The notes beneath the pieces are model-generated. The model was not told where the DNA came from and searched no databases. It saw nothing but the letters and a program-made list of their open reading frames with translations. A program made the position numbers and the translations under genes. This document shows positions 8,819-16,376 of a DNA stretch of 64,000 bases, piece by piece (position 1 is the stretch's first letter; each line of letters starts with the position of its first letter). Source of the stretch: Pseudoclavibacter helvolus (GTDB lineage: Bacteria > Actinomycetota > Actinomycetes > Actinomycetales > Microbacteriaceae); contig NZ_JACHWJ010000006.1 of NCBI RefSeq assembly GCF_014191305.1, forward strand, positions 1 to 64,000. The letters run 5' to 3'.

Positions 8819-9217
8819 CTAGCTGGCCGCTGCGGCCTCGGGCGCCGCGACAGGCGTGCGCTGGAGGGCCGCACGCAGGAGGTCAGCGTCTCGCGCGTCG
8901 AGGTTGCCGGCGAACTTCAACAGGGCGGCCTCGCGGCCGTCGATCGTCTTGAGCGCGTTGAGCATGGCCCGTGAGGCGTGCTCGGCCTCGGTCTGCGTCG
9001 CAGCGAAGCGGATGCCGCGCTGCTCGTGGCCGACGCGAGTCACGTCTCCCTTCGTCCGCAGCCGGTCGAGAGCAGTGAGGATGGTCGTGGATGCGGGGAC
9101 CCGGCCCGGGAAGCGGTCCTGGATCTCGCGTGCGGTGAGCGGCTCGTCTGCGGCCCACAGGAGCCGCAGCACGACGAGTTCAAGCTCACCCCGTGCTCGA
9201 GTGCGAGTTCCTGGCAT
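8819..9217 (-). CDS. BlaI/MecI/CopY-family transcriptional repressor
   Basis: 132 residues: an N-terminal winged helix beginning ELELVVLRLLWAADEPLTAREIQDRF, with the recognition region STTILTALDRLRTKGDV, and a C-terminal dimerisation helix ending in an Ala-rich tail. ATG at 9215-9217 with GGAG upstream. The gene lies 74 nt upstream of the M56 peptidase in the same direction. A palindrome TCTACA-TTT-TGTAGA at 9320-9334, matching the BlaI operator type TACA...TGTA, lies in the divergent region shared with ykoE. Confidence 0.9.
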   Translation of the reverse strand: MPGTRTRARGELELVVLRLLWAADEPLTAREIQDRFPGRVPASTTILTALDRLRTKGDVTRVGHEQRGIRFAATQTEAEHASRAMLNALKTIDGREAALLKFAGNLDARDADLLRAALQRTPVAAPEAAAAS

Positions 9218-9319
9218 TGTGCTGCTCCAATTCTTGTCGCGGAAGTACCGAGGGGAACGTCACCCTGGCAACCGCGAACATCCAGGCTATCAATCCCTGG
9301 GCCGTGTCGCGCGGCTCGC

Positions 9320-9334
9320 TCTACATTTTGTAGA
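9320..9334. promoter_or_regulatory. Candidate BlaI-type operator
   Basis: A perfect 15-nt palindrome TCTACATTTTGTAGA (6-bp arms, 3-nt centre) lies 103 nt upstream of blaI and 61 nt upstream of ykoE. BlaI/MecI repressors bind TACA-n-TGTA half sites, so autoregulation and perhaps control of the ECF operon are likely. Confidence 0.65.
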
Positions 9335-9354
9335 CTTGCACGAGCCCGTGACCC

Positions 9355-9375
9355 CAGCGGGACCGTGTCCCGCTG
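9355..9375 (+). promoter_or_regulatory. Perfect hairpin in the ykoE leader
   Basis: CAGCGGGAC-CGT-GTCCCGCTG is a 9-bp perfect stem with 3-nt loop that ends 19 nt before the ykoE ATG, directly next to the ribosome-binding region. It could limit initiation or end a short leader. No TPP riboswitch core (CTGAGA, ACCTGATCTGG) is present. Confidence 0.5.
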
Positions 9376-9394
9376 AGGGAAGGCGTGGAGCCCA

Positions 9395-9958
9395 ATGAGA
9401 AACGTCAGCACTCGTCTGCTCATGAGCTGTGCAGCGATCGGCGTCGCAGGCGGCGTGGTGTTCACCGTCAACGCCTATATCGGCGGCGCCGTCTCCAACC
9501 TGCTGCCGCTCGTGTACGGACTCACAATCGGCCTCTACTTCATTCCTGGTGCCCTCGCGCAGGCCCTGTTCCGCCGACCGTGGGTTGGCCTCTTCACCTC
9601 GGCGCTCGCAGGTCTCGTGGCGAGCCCGTTCCAGCCGATCGCGTTCGGCGCGTTCCTCATCGGCGTCGGCATCGGCGTCCTGCAGGAACTCCCGTTCCTC
9701 GTCGTGCGCTACCGACGCTGGCCCGCGTGGCTGTTCCTCGTCGGCTCGGGCTTCGCTGGGCTGGTCATGACAGCCGCGGCGTTCCGTATCCTCGGCGGCG
9801 GCGACTACGACCTCCTCGGCACAGTGCTGCTCATCGGAAGCTTCTTCATCTCCCCGCCGCTGTGCACGATGCTCGCCGTATGGCTCGCGAAGCAGCTCGA
9901 ACGCGCCGGGATCGGCCGAGACCTGCGCCTCGCGGAAGACCGCAGAGCGCGCAGGTGA
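9395..9958 (+). CDS. ykoE: ECF transporter substrate-binding S component (YkoE-like)
   Basis: 187 residues with five to six hydrophobic helices and short loops, the size of an S component. Order S component, double ATPase, then T component is that of YkoEDC, a family linked to thiamine-precursor (hydroxymethylpyrimidine) uptake. The ATG lies 19 nt after a leader hairpin and overlaps nothing upstream; the stop overlaps the next gene's GTG by 4 nt (GTGA). No TPP riboswitch precedes it, so the substrate is uncertain; the BlaI-type operator 61 nt upstream is an unusual control element for a vitamin transporter. Confidence 0.75.
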   Translation: MRNVSTRLLMSCAAIGVAGGVVFTVNAYIGGAVSNLLPLVYGLTIGLYFIPGALAQALFRRPWVGLFTSALAGLVASPFQPIAFGAFLIGVGIGVLQELPFLVVRYRRWPAWLFLVGSGFAGLVMTAAAFRILGGGDYDLLGTVLLIGSFFISPPLCTMLAVWLAKQLERAGIGRDLRLAEDRRARR

Positions 9959-11841
9959 CGGCCCCGCTCCTTCGGGTCGAGCACCTTTCCGTCACCCACT
10001 TCGACGCCACCGCTCCGCGCCCGGACGACGTCTCCTTCACGATCTCGCGCGGCGAAGCGGTGCTGCTCCTCGGCCCCTCCGGGTGCGGCAAGTCGACGCT
10101 CGCAAGGGCGCTGAACGGACTCATCCCGCAGTCGCTCGGGGCCGAGGTGACCGGGAGGGTGCTGCTCGCGAGCGGCGGAGCCGAGGCCGCAGCCAATTGG
10201 GAACCGGAACCGAGCGACGCTTGGCGTGACGTCGCAGAACTCGACGTCGCCGCGGCCGGCCAGCACGTCGCCATGGTCTTTCAGGATGCGGACGCGCAAA
10301 TAGTGACGGGGCAGGTCTTCGACGAGGTCGCCTTCGGCCCGGAGAACCTGCGTCTCCCCGTCGAGGAGATCGAGGCTCGCGCCGAGGCCTCGCTCGCTCA
10401 GCTCGGCCTGTGGGCGCGACGCGACGACTCCCCCGACGTGCTCTCCGGCGGGGGCAGGCAGCGCCTCGCGATCGCGAGCGCCCTCGCGATGGGCTCGCGC
10501 CTTCTTGTGCTCGACGAGCCGACCGCGAACTTGGACCAGGCGGCGAAGCACGCCATCTACCTGGCGCTCGGCGAGCTTGTGCGGGCGGGAACTCACGGCC
10601 TCCTGCTCATCGAGCACGACCTCGACGAGGCCCTCACGATCGCGACGCGCGTCATCGTCCTCGACTCCGACGGGCGGCTCGTCCTCGACGGCTCGCCCCG
10701 CGAGGTCTTCGGGCAGAACGAGCAGCGGCTCCGCGAGCTCGGCGTGTGGTTCCCCGTGGCGCACGAGGCCGCGGCGCTCGTGTCCCGTGCAGGCTGGGAT
10801 CTCGGCGCTGCCCCCCTGCCGCTGCTCGGGCGCGAGCTCACGCAGCGCCTTCAGCACGTGCATCCGCCTGCGCAGCCGCAGGCCGCTCGAGTCCGCGAGC
10901 CAGCGCCAACTTCGGTGACAACTCCAACGGAACTGGCCCCGGGCGCCCCCGTGAACCCCGAGCTGTCACCGAAGTTGACCGCTCGACCCACAGAGGCGCC
11001 CCTGGAGCAGCAGCGGCTCACACCCCGCCTCGAAGCCCGAGACCTGACCGTCACCCGGGACCGAACTCGGGTGCTTGGTCCGGTCTCGCTGAGCATCAGC
11101 CCCGGCACCATCACAGCCGTCGTCGGGCACAACGGGGCCGGCAAGTCGACCCTCCTCCAGGCGCTCGCCGGAGTGCGCCGCGCGCCGCGTGGCGCCGTCC
11201 TCCTCGACGGGCAGGACACCGCTCGGCTGCGTGCCGGCGCCCTGCGCGCCCGCGTCGGCTACGTCTTCCAGAACCCGGAGCACCAGTTCCTCACGCACAC
11301 GGTGCGCGACGAGCTCGCGTTCGAGATCGGACGGGGGGTGACAGATGCACGGGCCCGAGTCGACGACATGCTCGAGCGCTTCGGGCTTGCCGAGCACGCC
11401 GACCGCCATCCTTTCCTCCTGTCAGGCGGCCAGAAGCGGCGCCTCACGGTCGCCGCCGCGTTGCTCGATGGTGCCGACGTGCTGGTGCTCGACGAGCCGA
11501 CCTTCGGCCAGGACAAGGCGCGCGCCGACGAGCTCGTTGTGCTGCTCCGCGAGCTGCACCGCGATGGGGCGACCCTGGTGCTCGCGACCCACGACCTGCA
11601 GCTCGTCACGGAGCTCGCGACGCACCTGACTGTCCTTGAGGGAGGGACGATCGCAGCTCACGGCGAGGTGAGCGAGGTCATAGCATCCGGTGCCCTCGAG
11701 TCCGCGGGACTGGGGCTTCCACCACTCGCCCGCGCGCTCGCAGACGCCAGACAGGATTGGCTGCGCGGCGTGACCTCGCTGGCCCAGCTGCAAGCGGCGC
11801 TCGAACGGCAGGCATCCCTGCACGGGAGTGACGCGTCGTGA
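9955..11841 (+). CDS. ykoD: ECF transporter duplicated ATP-binding protein (YkoD-like)
   Basis: 628 residues from GTG at 9955-9957, which overlaps the S-component stop. Two ABC modules are present: the first has GPSGCGKST and LSGGGRQRLAIA and LLVLDEPTANLDQ, the second GHNGAGKST, LSGGQKRR and VLVLDEPTFGQD. Both look catalytically complete. A ~75-residue Pro/Thr/Ala linker separates them, and about 24 residues of it (~318-341) are encoded by a copy of a genome repeat (10907-10977). The energising pair for YkoE/YkoC; translationally coupled to both neighbours. Confidence 0.88.
   Translation: MTAPLLRVEHLSVTHFDATAPRPDDVSFTISRGEAVLLLGPSGCGKSTLARALNGLIPQSLGAEVTGRVLLASGGAEAAANWEPEPSDAWRDVAELDVAAAGQHVAMVFQDADAQIVTGQVFDEVAFGPENLRLPVEEIEARAEASLAQLGLWARRDDSPDVLSGGGRQRLAIASALAMGSRLLVLDEPTANLDQAAKHAIYLALGELVRAGTHGLLLIEHDLDEALTIATRVIVLDSDGRLVLDGSPREVFGQNEQRLRELGVWFPVAHEAAALVSRAGWDLGAAPLPLLGRELTQRLQHVHPPAQPQAARVREPAPTSVTTPTELAPGAPVNPELSPKLTARPTEAPLEQQRLTPRLEARDLTVTRDRTRVLGPVSLSISPGTITAVVGHNGAGKSTLLQALAGVRRAPRGAVLLDGQDTARLRAGALRARVGYVFQNPEHQFLTHTVRDELAFEIGRGVTDARARVDDMLERFGLAEHADRHPFLLSGGQKRRLTVAAALLDGADVLVLDEPTFGQDKARADELVVLLRELHRDGATLVLATHDLQLVTELATHLTVLEGGTIAAHGEVSEVIASGALESAGLGLPPLARALADARQDWLRGVTSLAQLQAALERQASLHGSDAS
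10907..10977. repeat. ~72-bp palindromic repeat, family A copy 1, within ykoD
   Basis: 18-bp inverted arms (10907-10924 and 10960-10977, one mismatch), with the family core CAACTTCGGTGACA and TGTCACCGAAGTTG. It lies in frame in the linker between the two ATPase modules. Other copies are intergenic: 30668-30739, 30796-30868, 56097-56168, 62316-62387. Confidence 0.8.
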
Positions 11842-12707
11842 GCGCCGCAGGCAACGCACTCGTCTCGCGTCCCAGCGTGGAGCGTTCGCGAGCCGAACGC
11901 CTCCCCTGGCTGCACCGGCGCACGCCGCTCGTGAAGATCGCGGCGACGCTGCCCGCGATCATCGCGATGTTCGTCGTCCGAGACGCGCTCAGCCCCGCGG
12001 TACTGATCCTGCTCTGCGGCGCCGCCATCGCGAGCGGAGCCCGCATGACGGCGCGCGGCACGCTGCTGCTGATTCTCGGGGTTCCCGCCGTCGTGGCGGT
12101 GCTTTCGGTCACGCTCGGGGTCTGGGTCGACCCCAACGTCGCGGGCGAGACGGCGAGCGCGACACCGCTCCTCGCCGCACTCGGCCTCGACGGGACGGCA
12201 ACCATCTTCGAGCTCGCCGGCCGCCCGTTCACGGTGGCCGCGTGGGCGACTGGCCTCGGCACCGCGCTGCGCCTCGTCGCGATCGTGCTGCTCTCGCTGG
12301 TCGGCGGCATCGCGACGGCCGGCGACGACTTCGTGCGCTCGCTTGTGCAGCACCTGCGTGTGCCATACCGCTTCGGCTACGCGGCGATGGCGGCGTTCCG
12401 CTTCGTGCCGAGGTTCCAATCGGAGCTCGAGGTGATCCGCGCCGCCCGCCGCGTGCGCGGCATCGATCGTGGGCGAGGGCTCCTCGCATGGGTGCGTTCG
12501 CAGCTCGACGTCGCGATCCCCCTGCTCGCCGGGGCGCTCCGGCACGCCGACAGGGTCGCCCTGTCCATGGATGCGCGCGCGTTCGGCTTCGCCCCGACCC
12601 GCACCGAACGCCACGTTCTGCGCACGGACGCCGCCGATTGGGCCCTCATGCCCATCGCGTGGGCTGCGACGGCCGCCGCCCTGCTCGCGCCGAGCATCCT
12701 GGGCTGA
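11838..12707 (+). CDS. ykoC: ECF transporter transmembrane T component (YkoC-like)
   Basis: 289 residues, GTG start overlapping the ATPase stop by 4 nt. Hydrophobic helices are followed by the cytoplasmic coupling helices with the EcfT motifs (AARRVRGID and SMDARAFGF, both of the A-R-G/A-R-x type that dock on the two ATPases). It links the S component to the ATPase. Last gene of the three-gene operon; downstream lies repeat-rich intergenic DNA. Confidence 0.88.
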   Translation: MSAAGNALVSRPSVERSRAERLPWLHRRTPLVKIAATLPAIIAMFVVRDALSPAVLILLCGAAIASGARMTARGTLLLILGVPAVVAVLSVTLGVWVDPNVAGETASATPLLAALGLDGTATIFELAGRPFTVAAWATGLGTALRLVAIVLLSLVGGIATAGDDFVRSLVQHLRVPYRFGYAAMAAFRFVPRFQSELEVIRAARRVRGIDRGRGLLAWVRSQLDVAIPLLAGALRHADRVALSMDARAFGFAPTRTERHVLRTDAADWALMPIAWAATAAALLAPSILG

Positions 12708-12782
12708 GCACCCGCCGCCGAGCATCCGCCCCAAGCCTCCGTCGCCGAGCATTCGCGCCCAGCGTCCGCGCATCCACCCCAA

Positions 12783-12852
12783 GTCTCGGGATGGGTTCCT
12801 CATCTCGGGATGGGTTGCAACCCATCTGGAAGTGAGGAACCCATCCCGAGAC
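12783..12852. repeat. Large perfect palindrome (family B), nested
   Basis: A perfect 20-bp inverted repeat (12783-12802 with 12833-12852) encloses a perfect 18-nt palindrome GATGGGTTGCAACCCATC at 12809-12826. The same core with variants occurs at 40794-40997. It lies in the 246-bp gap between ykoC and a convergent gene and could act as a bidirectional terminator or as a REP-like element. The gap also carries repeated GCCGT units near 12892-12915. Confidence 0.85.
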
Positions 12853-12953
12853 AGAGGGCCTTGCCGCGCTAAGCAGTGCCGCGCCACGCCGGGCCGTGCC
12901 GTGCCGTGCCGTGCAGTGCCGCGCCACGCCGGGCGGCGAAGCCAGGCGGGAAG

Positions 12954-13289
12954 CTACTCGGTGGTGTTCTGCCCGAAGTTGCTCTCGGCGACACCCCACT
13001 CGTCCGGGCCGCTGGCGAAGCGCTTGTCGTGCTTCTCCGCTTCCTCGACCTCGGCCTCGAGCTCGTCCGGGGTGTCGACGTGCTCCGGCTCGAAGAGGGA
13101 GCCCGCGTCCGGGAAGAGGTTGCCGTCGCCGTTCGCACGCTCATTGGCCAGCTGCTCGGAGCTGATGCGTGAAGCGCTCGCCTCACTGGCGGTCTCGGCA
13201 CCTGACCCCTCGCCGTTCGCTGCCACGTCTTCGCCCGCGCTCGCCTGGTCTGCCCGCGCCTGCGGGTCGTTCGCCTGCTGTTCGCTCAT
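12954..13289 (-). CDS. Acidic hydrophilic hypothetical protein
   Basis: 111 residues, strongly acidic, without hydrophobic segments or Cys. The first ~55 residues are Ala/Ser/Glu/Gln-rich and probably disordered; the rest (LFPDAGSLFEPEHVDTPDEL) may be helical. ATG at 13287-13289 has TACCGT seven bases upstream on the minus strand, so the transcript may be leaderless. No family recognised; the composition and strand make it likely a real small cytosolic protein. Confidence 0.6.
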   Translation of the reverse strand: MSEQQANDPQARADQASAGEDVAANGEGSGAETASEASASRISSEQLANERANGDGNLFPDAGSLFEPEHVDTPDELEAEVEEAEKHDKRFASGPDEWGVAESNFGQNTTE

Positions 13290-13342
13290 GCGCGCAACGG
13301 TACGCCGTGATCATCAACGTTCCGAGTGCGCGCGAGATGAGA

Positions 13343-13384
13343 GATGCCCCTCGGGACGGAGTTTCCTCCGTTCCGAGGGGCATC
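13343..13384 (-). terminator. Strong hairpin terminator of the DEAD-box helicase gene
   Basis: A 19-bp stem (13343-13361 with 13366-13384, one G-T pair) and TTTC loop begins 26 nt after the helicase stop. It also separates the helicase from the downstream small gene. Confidence 0.8.
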
Positions 13385-13409
13385 GACAGCCCACCTGGTG
13401 CTGGGGTGC

Positions 13410-15413
13410 TTAGTCGACGTAGGCCATGAAGGCGTCGAGCTCGGCCCCGCCCGGGCGGGCCGGGATCATGGGCGCTTCGATCTCCGCGCGCTCAAGCAGC
13501 TCGGACATGCGCCGACGACGCTGCTTCGGGATGACGGTGACGACCGTGCCGCGCTGACCCGCGCGACCCGTACGACCCGAGCGGTGCAGGTACGACTTGT
13601 ACTCCTCCGGCATGTCCGACTGGATGACAAGCCGGATGTCGTCGACGTGGATGCCACGCGCCGCGACGTCAGTCGCGACGAGTACGTTCACCTTGCCGCT
13701 CGTGAGCAGGCGCAGGTTGTGCGTGCGCCGCCCCTGCGTGAGGTCGCCGTGGAGGGCTGCCGCCGGTACTCCGGCCATCGACAGCTCAGTGGCGAGGCCT
13801 TCCGCGGCAACGCGCGTCTTCGTGAAGATGAGCACGCGCCCGCCGGAGCCCGCGAGCTGCTCGATGACGGCGCGCTTGTCGTCGCGCTCGACGACCAGCA
13901 CGCTGTGGTCGATGTCCGTGTGCTGCTCTTCCTCGCCCGCAACCTCGTGCACCGAGGGCTTCTTGAGGAACTCGGTCACGAGGCGCTGCACGGCAGCGTC
14001 GAGCGTGGCCGAGAACAGCAGGCGCTGCCCGCCCGGCATCGTCATCCGCAGGATGCGCTGCACGGGCTCGAGGAAACCGAGGTCGCACATCTGGTCGGCT
14101 TCGTCAAGCACCGTGATCTCGACCTGGTCCAGGCGCAGGAAGCCCTGACGCTCGAGATCCTCGATGCGGCCAGGCGTGCCGATGACGATGTCGACGCCGC
14201 GCCCGAGGGCAGTCACCTGCCGCTGCTGGGGCACGCCACCGTAGACCTGGGTCGTGAAGAGTCCGACGCTGCGGGCGATCGGCTGGATCGTGCGGTCGAT
14301 CTGCAGAGCGAGCTCGCGGGTCGGCGCGACGATGAGCGCGCGCGGTGCACGCCCGATCTTGCGCTTGCTGGCGTCGGCGTCACGGCCGCGGGCGACGCTG
14401 AGTCGCTGCACGAGGGCAGCGCCGAAGGCGATCGTCTTGCCGCTGCCCGTGCGGCCACGGCCGAGGACGTCGCGACCCTGGATCGCATCCGGGATCGTTG
14501 ATGCCTGGATGGGGAACGGGCTCGGCGCCCCGAGCTCAGCCAACGCGTCGACGATGTTGGCGCCGAGGCCGAGGTCGCCGAAGCTCAGGCCGTCGGCGTT
14601 CTTGGCACCAACCGCGGTCGGGGCGAGGCGCTCGAGCACGCGGTCCTCGTCGTGCGAGGGCGCGCGGCCGGCAGCCGACTGGCTGTGGCTGCGGTAGTCC
14701 TGGATGGCCCCGCGCTGCGGCTGGTTCGCGCCGCGCGCCGTCGGGTCGAAGTGCTTGGCGCTGCGGTCGCCGCGGGAGCCGGCAGCTGGCTGGCGGCCGT
14801 GCGACTGGCGCAGTGCGTCGTGGTGGTGACGGTCGATGCGCTCGTTGCGGTCGCCGAACTGGGCGTCACGACCACGAGCGCCGCCGCGGGCAGGGGCACC
14901 GCCGCGCGACGGGGCGCCGCGCCGAGTGCTGTAGCGGTCGTCCCCGCGCGGACGGCTCTGGTCGGAGCTGCGCGAGTTGTCGCGGGCCCTGTCGAAGGAG
15001 TCTGCGCGACCGCCGGCGTCGTACCCACCGCGGCGGTCATCGTTGCGGTCGCGGTAGCCACCACGGCGGTCATCGCCACCCGAGTAGCCGCCACGTTCGT
15101 CGTTGCGTCCCCCGTAGCCACCGCGGCGGTCGTCGCCGCGAGCACCGTTCGGGCGACGGTCGTCGCCGCGGTACGAGCCGCGCTCGCCGCCGCCTGAAGT
15201 CCCGGAGCCGCGACGGTCGTCGCGCCCGCCGTAGCTGCCACGGCGATCGTCGCCTGCCGCACCGTCTCGGCGGTTCTCACTCGCCCAGCGCGGGTTGCCA
15301 TTGGCACCTGCGCCTCCGCCAGCACGAGCGGGGCGCTCGCCTCGGCCGGAAGAATCCTTGGGGATGTAGTTGCTTGCGGGTTTGAACCCGCCCTTTGCTT
15401 TGCGTTTCGGCAT
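13410..15413 (-). CDS. DEAD-box ATP-dependent RNA helicase with RGG-rich N-terminus
   Basis: 667 residues. The N-terminal ~260 residues are Arg/Gly/Asp-rich (repeats such as DDRRGGYGGR), an RNA-binding disordered arm unusually placed before the core. The core holds the Q-motif region (SFGDLGL...PSPFPIQ), motif I GRTGSGKT, Ia PTRELALQ, II VLDEADQM (DEAD), III SAT, and VI HRSGRTGRAG. ATG at 15411-15413 with GAGAAGG upstream. Expected role is RNA unwinding in ribosome assembly or cold growth. Monocistronic, bounded by a strong terminator. Confidence 0.93.
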   Translation of the reverse strand: MPKRKAKGGFKPASNYIPKDSSGRGERPARAGGGAGANGNPRWASENRRDGAAGDDRRGSYGGRDDRRGSGTSGGGERGSYRGDDRRPNGARGDDRRGGYGGRNDERGGYSGGDDRRGGYRDRNDDRRGGYDAGGRADSFDRARDNSRSSDQSRPRGDDRYSTRRGAPSRGGAPARGGARGRDAQFGDRNERIDRHHHDALRQSHGRQPAAGSRGDRSAKHFDPTARGANQPQRGAIQDYRSHSQSAAGRAPSHDEDRVLERLAPTAVGAKNADGLSFGDLGLGANIVDALAELGAPSPFPIQASTIPDAIQGRDVLGRGRTGSGKTIAFGAALVQRLSVARGRDADASKRKIGRAPRALIVAPTRELALQIDRTIQPIARSVGLFTTQVYGGVPQQRQVTALGRGVDIVIGTPGRIEDLERQGFLRLDQVEITVLDEADQMCDLGFLEPVQRILRMTMPGGQRLLFSATLDAAVQRLVTEFLKKPSVHEVAGEEEQHTDIDHSVLVVERDDKRAVIEQLAGSGGRVLIFTKTRVAAEGLATELSMAGVPAAALHGDLTQGRRTHNLRLLTSGKVNVLVATDVAARGIHVDDIRLVIQSDMPEEYKSYLHRSGRTGRAGQRGTVVTVIPKQRRRRMSELLERAEIEAPMIPARPGGAELDAFMAYVD

Positions 15414-15602
15414 GTGTGCCTTCTCTCAGTCCGGCACGCTGCTCACACAAGAATCGGCGCATGCCCAACTTGCCAGGTTAGCTCAGGTTGGCCGCCGTGA
15501 CCAGGGCGGATGCGCGCCACCTGTTCCCCGGCAGACCGAAGGCGTGCATACCGGCCCCTTTCGGGTTCGGGATGCGCGCCCTCCTCACGGGTTTGACGGT
15601 CG

Positions 15603-16376
15603 CTACTGCGAGGTAGTGACGAGGACCGTCCATGGTCCGTCTGGAACATCGGCGTCGTCGATGAAGCGCCAAGAGACGCCCTCTTCGACCCCGTTGATGT
15701 CCGCGAACCCCAAGCACGAGTTGAGGGCTGGCGAGACATCCATGCCTGCTCCCCCGTAGCGCTCGTTCTTGGGCCTCGCATCGTCAGCTCCGAAGACGTA
15801 CGTGTCGTCGTCGTACTCGCCGGGACCCGCATCCTGGATCTGGCCGTAGCACGTGCGCCCGTCGTGTTCGAGCTGCACCCACCGGTTCTTCATGAGGCTG
15901 AAGGAAGGATCGGTCTTCCCCTGCGCGTAGGCAGGCTCCCCTGACCAGGGGATGATCGGCTGGCGCATCTCGGCCGCCCTCTGGTTGTTGACGTCGTCAA
16001 ACGGGAGATCGAGGTAGAAGGGGTTCTCCTTGGCGGTCGTCTGCGTCGGGAAGTAGTTGTTGCCAGCTGACCTGGCCTCCGTCTGACAGACCCCGTCGAC
16101 GATGACGCCATCGCATCCCCCGTAATTGGCGTACCAGTTGTCGTCGAACGTCGAGAACATCTGGCTGCCGTCAGCGGCGTTGGGATCGAAGACTTCGCCA
16201 ACCCAGAAGGTTGTTGCGACGATCTCCGTGTGCCACGGGTACGTCTTCTCCGCGGCGCTGCCGCGGCCCCCCTCAGACACCGGCCCGGCGCAGGCGGCGA
16301 TGCTCACGAGGAGCACCGCCGCCAGACCCGCCACAGCTGACTTCCGGGATGATCTCGCGGTTACGGAACCTTGCAT
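15603..16376 (-). CDS. Putative secreted lipoprotein of the polysaccharide locus
   Basis: 257 residues from ATG at 16374-16376, overlapping the 3' end of the deacetylase gene by 16 nt. Signal peptide with basic start (residues 1-12), hydrophobic core and lipobox SIAAC, so it is probably lipid-anchored. The mature part is rich in Trp, Tyr and Asp ([22 protein letters not shown]) with Cys pairs, suggesting an extracytoplasmic carbohydrate-active or binding domain; I do not recognise a characterised family. An upstream GTG at 16431-16433 would add 19 residues but spoil the signal peptide. Coupling to the deacetylase suggests they act on the same glycan. Confidence 0.7.
   Translation of the reverse strand: MQGSVTARSSRKSAVAGLAAVLLVSIAACAGPVSEGGRGSAAEKTYPWHTEIVATTFWVGEVFDPNAADGSQMFSTFDDNWYANYGGCDGVIVDGVCQTEARSAGNNYFPTQTTAKENPFYLDLPFDDVNNQRAAEMRQPIIPWSGEPAYAQGKTDPSFSLMKNRWVQLEHDGRTCYGQIQDAGPGEYDDDTYVFGADDARPKNERYGGAGMDVSPALNSCLGFADINGVEEGVSWRFIDDADVPDGPWTVLVTTSQ

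Noticed and set aside
7848-9217. Beta-lactam resistance operon
   Set aside because: The M56 protein lacks the penicillin-sensor domain and no beta-lactamase or PBP2a-like gene is in the neighbourhood.
9218-9394. TPP riboswitch upstream of ykoE
   Set aside because: Neither CTGAGA nor the ACCTGATCTGG-type conserved core is present; only a plain hairpin is seen.
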